The notes under the pieces were generated by a model. That model ran no database searches and was not told the DNA's origin. It saw only the letters and a list, made by a program, of their open reading frames with translations. A program made the translations under genes and the position numbers. A stretch of DNA of 64,000 nt from JBGQOG01 sp052113705 (GTDB lineage: Bacteria; Pseudomonadota; Alphaproteobacteria; Rhodobacterales; Rhodobacteraceae): assembly GCF_052113705.1 (NCBI RefSeq), contig NZ_JBGQOG010000002.1, positions 124,001-188,000 of the forward strand, written 5' to 3'. Positions 15,187 through 23,824 of this stretch are shown one piece after another; the first letter of the stretch is position 1, and the number at the start of each line of letters is the position of its first letter.

Positions 15187-17041
15187 TTTTGACGTCATCG
15201 TGGTGGGCGGCGGGCATGCCGGAACCGAAGCGGCACATGCTGCGGCGCGTACCGGCGCGCGCACGGCCTTGGTTACGCTGCGCCGCGATGGCATTGGCGT
15301 GATGTCCTGCAACCCGGCGATTGGCGGCCTGGGCAAGGGCCATCTGGTGCGTGAAATTGATGCGCTGGATGGGGTTATGGGACGCGCTGCAGATGCCGCC
15401 GGGATCCAGTTCCGGTTGTTGAACCGGCGCAAGGGTCCGGCGGTGCAGGGCCCCCGCGCGCAATCCGACCGCAAACTCTACCGGCAATCGATGCTGGCGA
15501 TGACCGAAGCGCAGCCCAACCTTGAGATCATCGAGGGCGAGGCTGCGGATTTTCTGATGCAGGAAGGTCGGGTCTCGGGCGTCGCTTTGGCGGATGGATC
15601 CGAGATTCGCGCGGGCGCGGTGGTCCTGACTTCGGGCACCTTCCTGCGCGGCATCATCCATATCGGCGATCAACAGCAGCCGGGTGGGCGGATGGGGGAT
15701 AAACCCTCGATCGCGCTGGCGCAACGCATGGACAGTTTTGGTCTGCCGCTTGGGCGGCTGAAAACCGGCACGCCGCCGCGCCTCGATGGCCGGACGATCA
15801 ATTGGGATGTGCTGGACAGCCAGCCGGGCGATGATGACCCGGTGATGTTCTCCTTCATGAACCGCAGGCCGCTGGTGAAACAAATCGCCTGCGGCATTAC
15901 CCACACGAATGAGCGGACGCATGACGTGATCCGTGCCAATCTCGGCCGCTCGGCGATGTACGGCGGCCATATCGAAGGGGTGGGGCCGCGCTATTGCCCC
16001 TCCATCGAAGACAAAGTGGTGCGCTTCGCCGACAAAACCTCGCATCAGGTGTTTCTGGAGCCTGAGGGGCTGGACGATCCCACGATCTATCCGAACGGGA
16101 TTTCGTCCTCGCTGCCGCTGGACGTGCAGGAGGCCTATGTCCGGTCTATTCTGGGCCTGGAGAATGTCACCATTTTGCAGCCAGCCTATGCGATCGAGTA
16201 CGACTATGTCGATCCGCGCGCGTTGAAGCCGACGCTGGAGTTGCGCGACGTGCCGGGTCTGTATCTGGCCGGGCAGATCAACGGCACGACGGGGTATGAG
16301 GAGGCGGCGGCGCAGGGGCTGGCGGCGGGTTTGAATGCGGCGCATGCGACTCTGGGCCGAGATGTTGTAAGCTTCAGCCGCACCAACAGCTATATCGGGG
16401 TGATGATCGACGATCTGATCACCCGTGGTGTGACCGAACCCTATCGCATGTTCACCTCACGCGCGGAGTTCCGCCTGTCGCTGCGGGCGGATAATGCCGA
16501 CCAGCGTCTGACGCCGATGGGGCTCGATCTGGGAATTGTCTCCCCGGCGCGCGCTGTCGCTTTTGAGCAGAAGATGGAGCAGTTGATTGCGGGCCGTGCC
16601 ATTCTGGAGGCCGTGACCTTCACGCCGAAAGAGGCCTTGGCCGCCGGGATCAAGGTGAACAATGACGGCACCCGCCGCTCGGCTTTTGAGCTGATGTCTT
16701 TCCCGGACATCACGCTTGAGGCGCTGAAAGCAGCGGCACCGGCGTTGGATGAGATCTCGGATGAGATCCTGACGCAGCTGGGCTGTGACGCGCTCTATGC
16801 CAACTATATTGACCGTCAGAGCCGCGATGCTGCCGCCATCCAACGTGATGAGAGCATTGAGATTCCGGCGGATTTCGCCTTTGACACGCTTCAGGGCCTG
16901 TCAACGGAACTGCGGTTGAAGCTGACCAGAACCCGCCCGGTCTCGCTGGGGCAGGCGGCGCGTGTCGAGGGGATGACTCCGGCGGCCCTGACGCTGATCC
17001 TGGCGCGCCTGCGTCAGGCCGCGAAGGCAAAGATCGCATGA
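15179..17041 (+). CDS. mnmG: tRNA uridine-5-carboxymethylaminomethyl modification enzyme MnmG (GidA)
   Basis: I chose the GTG at 15179 (MKHFDVIVVGGGHAGTE, 620 residues). TAGGAG at 15165-15170 is then 8 nt away; the earlier GTG at 15170 would overlap that ribosome binding site. The FAD motif is VVGGGHAGTEAA. The MnmG segments GPRYCPSIEDKVVRF with the conserved cysteine and GQINGTTGYEEAAAQG are intact. With MnmE it installs the cmnm5 group on U34 of certain tRNAs. It starts 11 bp after the mnmE stop. The parS palindrome occupies its translation start region. Confidence 0.96.
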   Translation: MKHFDVIVVGGGHAGTEAAHAAARTGARTALVTLRRDGIGVMSCNPAIGGLGKGHLVREIDALDGVMGRAADAAGIQFRLLNRRKGPAVQGPRAQSDRKLYRQSMLAMTEAQPNLEIIEGEAADFLMQEGRVSGVALADGSEIRAGAVVLTSGTFLRGIIHIGDQQQPGGRMGDKPSIALAQRMDSFGLPLGRLKTGTPPRLDGRTINWDVLDSQPGDDDPVMFSFMNRRPLVKQIACGITHTNERTHDVIRANLGRSAMYGGHIEGVGPRYCPSIEDKVVRFADKTSHQVFLEPEGLDDPTIYPNGISSSLPLDVQEAYVRSILGLENVTILQPAYAIEYDYVDPRALKPTLELRDVPGLYLAGQINGTTGYEEAAAQGLAAGLNAAHATLGRDVVSFSRTNSYIGVMIDDLITRGVTEPYRMFTSRAEFRLSLRADNADQRLTPMGLDLGIVSPARAVAFEQKMEQLIAGRAILEAVTFTPKEALAAGIKVNNDGTRRSAFELMSFPDITLEALKAAAPALDEISDEILTQLGCDALYANYIDRQSRDAAAIQRDESIEIPADFAFDTLQGLSTELRLKLTRTRPVSLGQAARVEGMTPAALTLILARLRQAAKAKIA

Positions 17042-17667
17042 TGCTGGCACAGGCTGAGGCTGCTTTCGGGCAGATGAATGTTTCACGTGAAACACTCGAC
17101 AAGCTGATCCGGTATGCGGAGCTGCTGGAGAAATGGAACCCGGCGATCAATCTGGTGTCAAAATCCACGCTGAGCACATTGTGGTCGCGGCACATGCTGG
17201 ATTCGGCGCAGGTGTTCGCGCTCTTGCCGCAAGGCGCCCGACATTGGGCGGATCTTGGCAGTGGGGGCGGTTTTCCGGGGCTGGTCATTGCTATTCTCGC
17301 TGCGGAAACCGCGCCCAATTTGCAGGTCACTTTGGTGGAAAGCGATCGCCGGAAGGCGACCTTCCTCTCGACCGTGCTGCGTGAGACGGGCGTGACGGCG
17401 AGGGTGCTGGCCGAGCGCATTGAGGCAGTGCCGCCGCTGGCTGCAGATGTGCTGAGCGCGCGGGCGCTTGCCGCGCTGCCGCAACTGTTGGCCTTTGCCG
17501 AGATGCATTTGGCCGGCACGGGCATTGCGGTTTTTCCCAAGGGCAGCGCCTGGAAAACCGAACTGGACGAGGCGCGCAAGATCTGGTCATTCGCGCTCGA
17601 AGAGCAGCCCAGCGTAACGGACCCCGAAGCGGTCATCCTGAAAATTCAAGGAGTCTCTCGTGTCTGA
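17038..17667 (+). CDS. rsmG: 16S rRNA (guanine-527 N7)-methyltransferase RsmG (GidB)
   Basis: The 209-residue class I methyltransferase methylates G527 of 16S rRNA. The SAM-binding motif is WADLGSGGGFPGLVIAI. LEKWNPAINLVSKSTLSTLWSRHMLDSAQ is the conserved N-terminal RsmG segment, and VLSARALAALPQLLAF contains the expected RA pair. The ATG at 17038 overlaps the mnmG stop (ATGATGA); an ATG at 17041 is one codon later. A second perfect parS is encoded at residues 14-20. The end overlaps parA by 8 bp. Confidence 0.95.
   Translation: MMLAQAEAAFGQMNVSRETLDKLIRYAELLEKWNPAINLVSKSTLSTLWSRHMLDSAQVFALLPQGARHWADLGSGGGFPGLVIAILAAETAPNLQVTLVESDRRKATFLSTVLRETGVTARVLAERIEAVPPLAADVLSARALAALPQLLAFAEMHLAGTGIAVFPKGSAWKTELDEARKIWSFALEEQPSVTDPEAVILKIQGVSRV
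17079..17094. other. parS: Perfect parS site inside the 5' part of rsmG
   Basis: TGTTTCACGTGAAACA at 17079-17094 is identical to the site at 15171 and is read as NVSRET in RsmG. It lies about 570 bp before parA. Two exact 16-mers within 2 kb can only be ParB nucleation sites. Confidence 0.93.
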
Positions 17668-18484
17668 TCTGTCGCGCACCGCCGCACCGCGTATCATCTC
17701 CATCGCGAACCAAAAGGGTGGGGTGGGGAAAACCACGACGGCGATCAACCTCGCGGCGGCTCTGGCCGAGCTTGATCTGCGGGTTTTGCTGGTGGATCTG
17801 GATCCGCAGGGCAATGCCTCGACCGGTTTCGGGGTGGAACCCGCCGATCGACGCTTCACCACCTATGATCTGCTGATCGATGATGCGCCGCTGGAAAAGG
17901 TGATCGTCGCCACTGCGGTGCCCAATGTCTGGCTCTGCCCGGCAAACGCCGATCTGTCTTCGGCGGATATGGAGCTGGTTGCCAATGAAAAGCGCAGCTT
18001 CTTGCTGCATGACGCTTTGCGCCAGGTGGCGATGCAGAGCTTTGGCTTTGACTATGTACTGATCGATTGCCCGCCCTCGCTCAGCCTGTTGACGGTCAAT
18101 GCGATGGTGGCGTCGGATGCCGTGCTCGTGCCGTTGCAGGCCGAGTTTTTCGCGCTGGAAGGGCTGTCGCAACTGATGCTGACGATCCGAGAAGTGCGGC
18201 AAACCGCGAACCGCAACCTGCGAATCGAGGGCGTTGTCCTCACCATGTATGATGTTCGCAACAATCTCTCACAACAGGTTGAGGCGGACGCCCGCGCGAC
18301 CTTGGGCGAAGTTGTCTGCCGGACGATGATTCCGCGCAATGTTCGGGTGTCCGAAGCACCGTCTTATGCGATGCCGGTGTTGACCTATGATCCGTCGTCC
18401 AAGGGCTCGGTGGCCTATCGCGCGCTGGCACAGGAACTCCTGTCGCGCTATGCACAGTCCAATCGCGAAAGGATTGCAGGATGA
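17660..18484 (+). CDS. parA: Chromosome partitioning ATPase ParA (Soj)
   Basis: The 274-residue MinD/ParA ATPase has the deviant Walker A KGGVGKTT near residue 20, the switch I region DLDPQGNAST and Walker B YVLIDCPPSLS. It starts at a GTG at 17660 with AAGGAG at 17648-17653. The start lies within the rsmG stop region (8 bp overlap). ParA moves ParB-parS complexes along the nucleoid to segregate new origins. It lacks the N-terminal DNA-binding domain of plasmid type Ia ParA, as expected for a chromosomal protein. Confidence 0.97.
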   Translation: MSDLSRTAAPRIISIANQKGGVGKTTTAINLAAALAELDLRVLLVDLDPQGNASTGFGVEPADRRFTTYDLLIDDAPLEKVIVATAVPNVWLCPANADLSSADMELVANEKRSFLLHDALRQVAMQSFGFDYVLIDCPPSLSLLTVNAMVASDAVLVPLQAEFFALEGLSQLMLTIREVRQTANRNLRIEGVVLTMYDVRNNLSQQVEADARATLGEVVCRTMIPRNVRVSEAPSYAMPVLTYDPSSKGSVAYRALAQELLSRYAQSNRERIAG

Positions 18485-19377
18485 GCGACAAGAAATTTGA
18501 ACGCCGCGGGCTGGGCCGGGGCCTTTCGGCGCTGATGGCGGATGTGAATATGGCGCCTGCGGGTGAGGAAGCCGCGCCGCGGCGCGCTGAAATGCGGGTG
18601 CCGGTGGAGCAGATCGCGCCGAATCCGGATCAGCCGCGGCGGGATTTCACGCCGGATTCGCTGAATGAACTGGCCGCCTCGATCCGCGAAAAGGGCGTGA
18701 TTCAGCCGCTGATCGTGCGGAAGCATCCGAGCAAGGATGATTTCTACGAGATTGTTGCCGGGGAACGCCGCTGGCGGGCGGCGCAGATGGCGCAACTGCA
18801 CGAATTGCCGGTGATCGTCCGCGAGTTTTCCGACACCGAAGTGCTCGAAGTGGCGATCATCGAGAACATCCAGCGGGCCGATCTGAACCCGGTGGAAGAG
18901 GCAATGGGCTATCGGCAGCTGATGGAGCGGTTTGGCCATACGCAAGAGCGTCTGGCCGAAGCTCTGTCGAAAAGCCGCAGCCATATTGCGAACCTGATGC
19001 GGCTGCTGCAGCTGCCGCCGGAGGTGCTGACCTGGTTGCGCGAAGGTCTGCTGACGGCCGGCCATGCGCGGGCCTTGATCACCTCGGTGGATCCGGTGGC
19101 GTTGGCGCGGGAGGTGATTGAAAAGGGCCTGTCGGTGCGCGAAACCGAGGCGCTGGCGAAGAAGGTGCCGGGTGGGGCCAAGGGCAATGTGCGCACCAAT
19201 AACCGCAGCACTGAGAAGGATGCGGATACGCGGGCACTAGAAGGTGATCTTTCCGCTAACCTTGGTATGAACGTCAATATCGACCACAAGGGAGAGGATG
19301 GCGGCACGTTGACGATCAGCTACCGCGATCTCGATCAGTTGGACAAGCTGTGCCAACTGCTCTCGGGCGGCAACTGA
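18481..19377 (+). CDS. parB: Chromosome partitioning protein ParB (Spo0J)
   Basis: The 298-residue CTPase and DNA-binding protein begins with the ParA-interacting basic tail (KKFERRGLGRGLSALM). The CTP-binding box GERRWRAAQMA and the ENIQRADLNPVEEA segment are intact. A helix-turn-helix follows (TQERLAEALSKSRSHIANLM), then the C-terminal dimer domain (GGTLTISYRDLDQLDKL). It loads at parS and slides to form the partition complex. Start and parA stop overlap by 4 bp. Its stop is directly adjacent to the stop of the convergent DUF454 gene. Confidence 0.97.
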   Translation: MSDKKFERRGLGRGLSALMADVNMAPAGEEAAPRRAEMRVPVEQIAPNPDQPRRDFTPDSLNELAASIREKGVIQPLIVRKHPSKDDFYEIVAGERRWRAAQMAQLHELPVIVREFSDTEVLEVAIIENIQRADLNPVEEAMGYRQLMERFGHTQERLAEALSKSRSHIANLMRLLQLPPEVLTWLREGLLTAGHARALITSVDPVALAREVIEKGLSVRETEALAKKVPGGAKGNVRTNNRSTEKDADTRALEGDLSANLGMNVNIDHKGEDGGTLTISYRDLDQLDKLCQLLSGGN

Positions 19378-19731
19378 TCAGCCTTCCGGCCGGGTCCAGA
19401 GAAACAGGGCAACCGCGCAGAGCACGCTGCCCTGAACCGCCAGAATCAGCGGCCGCAGACCCAGAATCAGGCTCAGACCCAAGGCCATCGTCATCGAGAC
19501 GGTGGCCCATTTTTTTGCCCGACGGCTGATGGTGCCATGTTCATTCCAGGCGATGATCGGCGGGCCGAATTGCGGATGCGTGAGGATCCAGTGATGCAGC
19601 CGCTCGGAGGAGCGCGAGAAGCAGAAGGCGGCCAGCAGCATCGGGCCCACGGTGGGGATCAGCGGCAGGAAGGCGCCGACGATCCCGAACCCCAGCCAGA
19701 AAAGACCCGCCGCCAGCCACAAAATGCGCAT
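19378..19731 (-). CDS. DUF454 (YbaN-like) inner membrane protein
   Basis: The 117-residue protein has hydrophobic segments at its N-terminus (LWLAAGLFWLGFGIVGAFLP) and C-terminus (LGLSLILGLRPLILAV and LCAVALFLW). The central FCFSRSSERLHHWILTHPQFGP with NEHGTISRRAKKWA is the DUF454 pattern seen in YbaN. Function is unknown; these proteins are small inner membrane proteins. Its stop abuts the parB stop with no spacer, and its start abuts the hemW stop, so it is probably the last gene of the rph-rdgB-rid-hemW transcript. Confidence 0.82.
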   Translation of the reverse strand: MRILWLAAGLFWLGFGIVGAFLPLIPTVGPMLLAAFCFSRSSERLHHWILTHPQFGPPIIAWNEHGTISRRAKKWATVSMTMALGLSLILGLRPLILAVQGSVLCAVALFLWTRPEG

Positions 19732-20895
19732 CTACAGCATCAACTCCCGGATCACGGCATTCAGCACGGCGCGCCCATCCGCCGTGGCTCTGATCCGTTC
19801 CGCATCCACCAGTATCATCCCCAAATCCTGCAATTCCCCTAAAGCGCGTGGCGAGAGGGGCGCGCCCGCCAGTGCCTCATAGCGGGGCCGGTCCAGCCCT
19901 TCGGACAGGCGCAGCCCCATCATCAGATATTCCGCCGCCTGATCCTTCAGGGGCACCGCTTCGCGCGGGGCCTCGCCATGGCCCTGAGTCTCGACCTGCC
20001 GCAGCCAGGCGAGGGGGGCTTTCGGTGTGTCCGTCGCCCAACGGTTGCCGTTCAGCGTCAGACGGCCATGCGCGCCGGGGCCGATCCCGGCATAATCGCC
20101 ATAGCGCCAATAGATCAGGTTATGACGGCTCTCCGATCCGGTTTTGGCATGGTTAGAGACTTCATAGGCGGGCAAGCCGGCCGCCGCGCAGAGCTCTTGC
20201 GTCAGCAGATACATGTCGGCGGCATCATCATCTTCGGGCATGCCTTTCAGGCCACCGGCGGCGTGGCGGGCGCCAAAGGCGGTGCCGTCCTCGATGGTCA
20301 GCTGGTAGAGCGAGAAGTGATCGACCGCCATCGACAAGGCCTCGGTCAATTCAGACCGCCAGTCGGAAAGGGTCTGGTTTTGGCGGGCGTAGATCAGGTC
20401 AAAGCTGACGCGGTCAAAGGTGTTGCGGGCGATGTCAAAGGCGGCGCGGCCCTCGGCCAGGGAATGCAGGCGGCCCAGCCGTTTCAGATCAGCGTCGTTC
20501 AGCGCCTGCATCCCCATCGAGATGCGGTTGACCCCCGCTTCTCCATAGGCGCGGAACCGTCCGGCCTCGATGCTGGAGGGGTTGGCCTCCAGCGTCACCT
20601 CAACATCATTCGCCTGGGGCCAGGTGGCGCGGATCTTGTCGAGGATCGCCTGCACCAGCTCCGGGTCCATCAGCGAGGGCGTGCCGCCGCCGAAGAAGAC
20701 CGTGTTCAGAACCCGGTCTTTCGTCTCGGCGCCGACCCGCTCAATCTCGCTCAGATAGGCTCTCATCCAGCGGTTTTGGTCGATTTCCGCCGAGACATGA
20801 CTGTTGAAATCGCAATAGGGGCATTTGGAGGCGCAGAACGGCCAATGCAGGTAAAGCCCGAAGCCGCCGTTCCGCCAATCCTCCATCTGCATCAT
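19732..20895 (-). CDS. hemW: Radical SAM protein HemW (coproporphyrinogen oxidase-like)
   Basis: The 387-residue protein has the radical SAM cluster motif CASKCPYC within LHWPFCASKCPYCDFNSH. FFGGGTPSLM, VTLEANPSSIE and NRISMGMQAL are the typical SAM-binding strands, and the HemN C-terminal domain follows. HemW is a heme chaperone and transferase rather than the anaerobic HemN oxidase; HemN has a longer N-terminus and an extra cysteine (CxxxCxxCxC), absent here. Its start overlaps the Rid gene stop by ATGA. The neighbouring rdgB and rph are a common alphaproteobacterial grouping. Confidence 0.93.
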   Translation of the reverse strand: MMQMEDWRNGGFGLYLHWPFCASKCPYCDFNSHVSAEIDQNRWMRAYLSEIERVGAETKDRVLNTVFFGGGTPSLMDPELVQAILDKIRATWPQANDVEVTLEANPSSIEAGRFRAYGEAGVNRISMGMQALNDADLKRLGRLHSLAEGRAAFDIARNTFDRVSFDLIYARQNQTLSDWRSELTEALSMAVDHFSLYQLTIEDGTAFGARHAAGGLKGMPEDDDAADMYLLTQELCAAAGLPAYEVSNHAKTGSESRHNLIYWRYGDYAGIGPGAHGRLTLNGNRWATDTPKAPLAWLRQVETQGHGEAPREAVPLKDQAAEYLMMGLRLSEGLDRPRYEALAGAPLSPRALGELQDLGMILVDAERIRATADGRAVLNAVIRELML

Positions 20896-21278
20896 CCCTT
20901 GAACGCGGTGACTTCAATCTCCACCAGCATCTCCGGCTTGATCAGCCCGGCGATGACCATGGTGGCGGCGGGGCGGATCACGCTCAGCGCCTCGCCCAAG
21001 GCGGGCACCAGTTCGGGCACCAGCGCGGCATCGGTCACGGTGTATTGCACGCGCACGATATCCTCCATCGCAAAGCCGCCCTTTTCCAGCGCGGCGCGGA
21101 TGGTGGCAAAGCAGTTGCGCGCCTGATCGGCGATGCTCACGGGCATCTCCATCGTGGCGTAGTCATAGCCGGTGACGCCGGAGACGAAGCACCAGGGCCC
21201 TTTCACCACCGCGCGGGAATAGCCCATCGTCGCTTCAAAGGCGGAACCGCCTGAAATCAGGATCGCTTCAGTCATCAT
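20892..21278 (-). CDS. Rid-family protein (RidA/YjgF-like)
   Basis: The 128-residue protein has the RidA fold pattern: YSRAVVKGPWCFVSGVTGYD near the N-terminus, DQARNCFATIRAALEKGGF in the helix, and the C-terminal RPAATMVIAGLIKPEMLVEIEVTA. The RPA segment carries the arginine that binds the carboxylate in deaminases, so imine or enamine hydrolysis is possible, but subfamilies vary. It overlaps hemW and rdgB by 4 bp on each side. Its link to those genes is likely co-expression only. Confidence 0.87.
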   Translation of the reverse strand: MMTEAILISGGSAFEATMGYSRAVVKGPWCFVSGVTGYDYATMEMPVSIADQARNCFATIRAALEKGGFAMEDIVRVQYTVTDAALVPELVPALGEALSVIRPAATMVIAGLIKPEMLVEIEVTAFKG

Positions 21279-21886
21279 TCAGCCTCAAAACAGGGGATCA
21301 GTTTGGCAAAAGCATCGGCGCGGTGGCTGATGCGGTTCTTTTCCTCATGCGACATCTCGCCAAAGGTGATCGCATAGCCCTCGGGCTGGAACATCGGGTC
21401 ATAGCCATGCCCCATGCTGCCGCGCATCGGCCAGACGCATTGCCCCTCCACCTTGCCTTCGAAGACTTCGTCATGGCCATCGGGCCAGGCGAGGACGAGG
21501 GTTGAGCGGAAGCGGGCGGTGCGCGGATAGGGGGCGCTCGCCGCTTCCAACTCGGTCCAGGTGCGGGTCATCGCCTGCACGAAATCGCGCCCCTGCGGGG
21601 TAAAGGACCAATCGGCAGTATAAACCCCCGGCGCGCCGTCCAGCGCGTCGACCTCGATCCCGCTGTCATCGGCGAGGGCGGGCAGGCCGGTGGCCTTGGC
21701 CGCCGCATGCGCCTTGATCCGCGCATTACCGATAAAGGTGCTCTCGGTCTCCTCCGGCTCGGGCAGGTTCAATTCCGCGGCGCCCACGCAGGTGATGCCG
21801 AAGGGGGCCAGCAGCTCTGACATCTCTTCGAGCTTGCCCGCGTTATGGGTGGCGATCAGCAGTTTTTTCCCGGTGAACCGCCGCAT
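21275..21886 (-). CDS. rdgB: dITP/XTP pyrophosphatase (RdgB/HAM1 family)
   Basis: The 203-residue enzyme removes deaminated purine nucleotides such as dITP and XTP from the pool. The start KKLLIATHNAGKLEEM has the conserved THNxxK motif. ADDSGIEVDALDGAPGVYTADW is the metal and substrate segment. FEGKVEG and the late MSHEEKNRISHRADA with SHRxxA complete the family. It overlaps rph by 1 bp and the Rid gene by 4 bp. The rph-rdgB-hemW order recurs in many bacteria. Confidence 0.95.
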   Translation of the reverse strand: MRRFTGKKLLIATHNAGKLEEMSELLAPFGITCVGAAELNLPEPEETESTFIGNARIKAHAAAKATGLPALADDSGIEVDALDGAPGVYTADWSFTPQGRDFVQAMTRTWTELEAASAPYPRTARFRSTLVLAWPDGHDEVFEGKVEGQCVWPMRGSMGHGYDPMFQPEGYAITFGEMSHEEKNRISHRADAFAKLIPCFEAE

Positions 21887-22596
21887 CAGATGGCCGCCTT
21901 CTGCGCGGCGACCAGCTCGGCGATGCCCGCTTCGGCCAGATCGAGGAGCTGGTTCATTTCCTCGCGCGAGAAGCTGGCGCCCTCGGCCGACATCTGCACT
22001 TCCACCAGACGGTTGCGCCCGGTCAGGATGAAATTGCCATCGGTGCCGGCTTCCGAATCCTCGGGGTAGTCGAGGTCGAGGATGGTTTGCCCGGCATAGA
22101 TGCCGCAGGAGACCGCCGCGATATGGTCGATCAGCGGGTCAGAGGTGATCAGCCCGGCCTTCATGAGTTTGTTCACCGCCAGACGCAGCGCCACCCAACC
22201 GCCGGTGATCGAGGCGCAGCGGGTGCCGCCATCGGCCTGAATCACGTCGCAGTCGATGACGATCTGCCGCTCGCCCAGGGCCGAACGGTCAACGCCCGCG
22301 CGCAACGCCCGGCCGATCAGCCGCTGGATCTCCTGCGTGCGGCCCGATTGCTTGCCCATCGCGGCTTCGCGGCGGTTGCGGCTGTTGGTGGCGCGCGGAA
22401 GCATGCCGTATTCCGCCGTTACCCAGCCCAGCCCGGTGCCCTTGAGGAAGGAGGGCGCGCGGTCCTCGATCGTGGCGGTGCAGAGCACATGGGTGTCGCC
22501 CACTTTGATCAGGCACGAGCCTTCTGCATGTTTCGTCACCCCGGTTTCGATGGTGATCGGGCGCATTTCGTTCAGCTTACGGCCAGAGGGGCGCAT
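21886..22596 (-). CDS. rph: Ribonuclease PH
   Basis: The 236-residue phosphorolytic exoribonuclease trims tRNA 3' ends. The start MRPSGRKLNEMRPITI, the GWVTAEYGMLPRATNSRNRRE segment with the conserved arginine cluster, and GRTQEIQRLIGRALRA with the phosphate-binding arginine are characteristic. VIQADGGTRCASITGGWVA is the active-site strand. Length is typical. It is the first gene of the leftward rph-rdgB-rid-hemW-DUF454 run and is divergent from hrcA across 158 bp. Confidence 0.96.
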   Translation of the reverse strand: MRPSGRKLNEMRPITIETGVTKHAEGSCLIKVGDTHVLCTATIEDRAPSFLKGTGLGWVTAEYGMLPRATNSRNRREAAMGKQSGRTQEIQRLIGRALRAGVDRSALGERQIVIDCDVIQADGGTRCASITGGWVALRLAVNKLMKAGLITSDPLIDHIAAVSCGIYAGQTILDLDYPEDSEAGTDGNFILTGRNRLVEVQMSAEGASFSREEMNQLLDLAEAGIAELVAAQKAAI

Positions 22597-22754
22597 GGTC
22601 AGGGTCCTTTCCCAGTGTTTGGGCCAATTACAGGCGGGATTCGCGGCGATGCAACCCTTGTTGGGCCCGGTCTTGGTGTGGTGTCGTGCGAAGTGCGGTG
22701 GCGCATTGACGCGGAGGCCCTGCAGACCTTAACTCCTTGGATGGAGATAGGGCG
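22597..22754. promoter_or_regulatory. Divergent rph/hrcA promoter region
   Basis: This 158 bp gap must carry the promoters for rph (leftward) and hrcA (rightward). I see no clear -35/-10 pair and no CIRCE element (TTAGCACTC-N9-GAGTGCTAA), so hrcA is not visibly autoregulated from here. GGAG at 22743-22746 is the hrcA ribosome binding site. Confidence 0.35.
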
Positions 22755-23819
22755 ATGAATGACGCAAGCAAAGTGCTGCAAGATCTGAATGACCGCTCGC
22801 GCGAAGTGTTTCGGCGGGTGGTTGAGGGCTATCTTGACAGTGGCGATCCGGTGGGCTCGCGCACGCTGACCCGCAGCATGAGCGAGAAGGTCAGCGCCGC
22901 CACCATCCGCAATGTGATGCAGGATCTGGAATATATGGGGCTTCTCGACAGCCCGCATGTTTCGGCAGGCCGCATCCCGACGCAGCTGGGGCTGCGGATG
23001 TTCGTGGACGGGCTGATGGAGGTGGGCGAACTCGCTGCCGACGACCGTGCGCGCATTGACGCGAGTGCGGGCGCGAATGAGCCGGAGGTGAGTGGCCTGC
23101 TCGACCGGGTGGGGGCGGCGCTCTCGGGGATCACCCGCGGCGCCAGTCTGGTGCTGACGCCGAAGCATGAGGCGCCGATCCGCCATATCGAATTTGTCAG
23201 CCTCGGGCCGGACCGGGCGCTGGTGGTGCTGGTCTTTGCCGATGGTCAGGTGGAAAACCGCGTGTTCACGCCGCCGCTCGGTCAAACGCCCTCGTCGATG
23301 CGCGAGGCGGGGAATTTCCTCAACGCTTTGGCCGAGGGGCGCACCCTGTCCGAGCTGCGCGCGCATATCACCCGCGAGATCAGCGTCCGGCGGCAGGAAC
23401 TCGATGTGCTGGCGCGTGAGATGGTGGAAAGCGGCCTCGCGGTCTGGGAGGCCCCCGGCGAGCGGCAGGAGCGGCTGATCGTGCGCGGCCAGTCCAACCT
23501 GATCGAGGGCGAGGCCGAGGATCTGGAACGGGTGCGCAGCCTGTTCGACGACCTGGAGCGCAAGCGGGATATCGCCGAATTCCTCGATTTGACCGAGGCG
23601 GGCGAGGGGGTGCGCATTTTCATTGGCTCCGAGAACAAGCTTTTTTCACTTTCGGGTTCCTCTCTGGTGGTCTCTCCCTATATGAACGCGGACCGGAAGA
23701 TCATCGGGGCTGTAGGGGTCATCGGACCCACACGGCTCAACTACGGACGGATCGTTCCGATCGTGGACTATACAGCGCAGCTGGTGGGGCGAATGCTCTC
23801 CGGCCGCGGCAAGGGGTAA
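22755..23819 (+). CDS. hrcA: Heat-inducible transcription repressor HrcA
   Basis: The 354-residue repressor starts at the ATG at 22755 with GGAG at 22743-22746; an upstream TTG at 22737 is in frame but less likely. The winged helix covers about residues 5-75 (REVFRRVVEGYLDSGDPVGS and VSAATIRNVMQDLE with SAGRIPT). The GAF-like and C-terminal regions include SPYMNADRKIIGAVGVIGPTRLNYGR, a strong family end. HrcA binds CIRCE elements upstream of groESL and is stabilised by GroEL. It is followed 5 bp later by grpE, the usual pairing. Confidence 0.95.
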   Translation: MNDASKVLQDLNDRSREVFRRVVEGYLDSGDPVGSRTLTRSMSEKVSAATIRNVMQDLEYMGLLDSPHVSAGRIPTQLGLRMFVDGLMEVGELAADDRARIDASAGANEPEVSGLLDRVGAALSGITRGASLVLTPKHEAPIRHIEFVSLGPDRALVVLVFADGQVENRVFTPPLGQTPSSMREAGNFLNALAEGRTLSELRAHITREISVRRQELDVLAREMVESGLAVWEAPGERQERLIVRGQSNLIEGEAEDLERVRSLFDDLERKRDIAEFLDLTEAGEGVRIFIGSENKLFSLSGSSLVVSPYMNADRKIIGAVGVIGPTRLNYGRIVPIVDYTAQLVGRMLSGRGKG

Positions 23820-23824
23820 GACGC

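Noticed and set aside
14489..16345. A 618-codon minus-strand frame across mnmE and mnmG
   Set aside because: Same artefact; both plus-strand genes are clear and complete.
22597..22754. CIRCE element upstream of hrcA
   Set aside because: No TTAGCACTC-N9-GAGTGCTAA pattern found.
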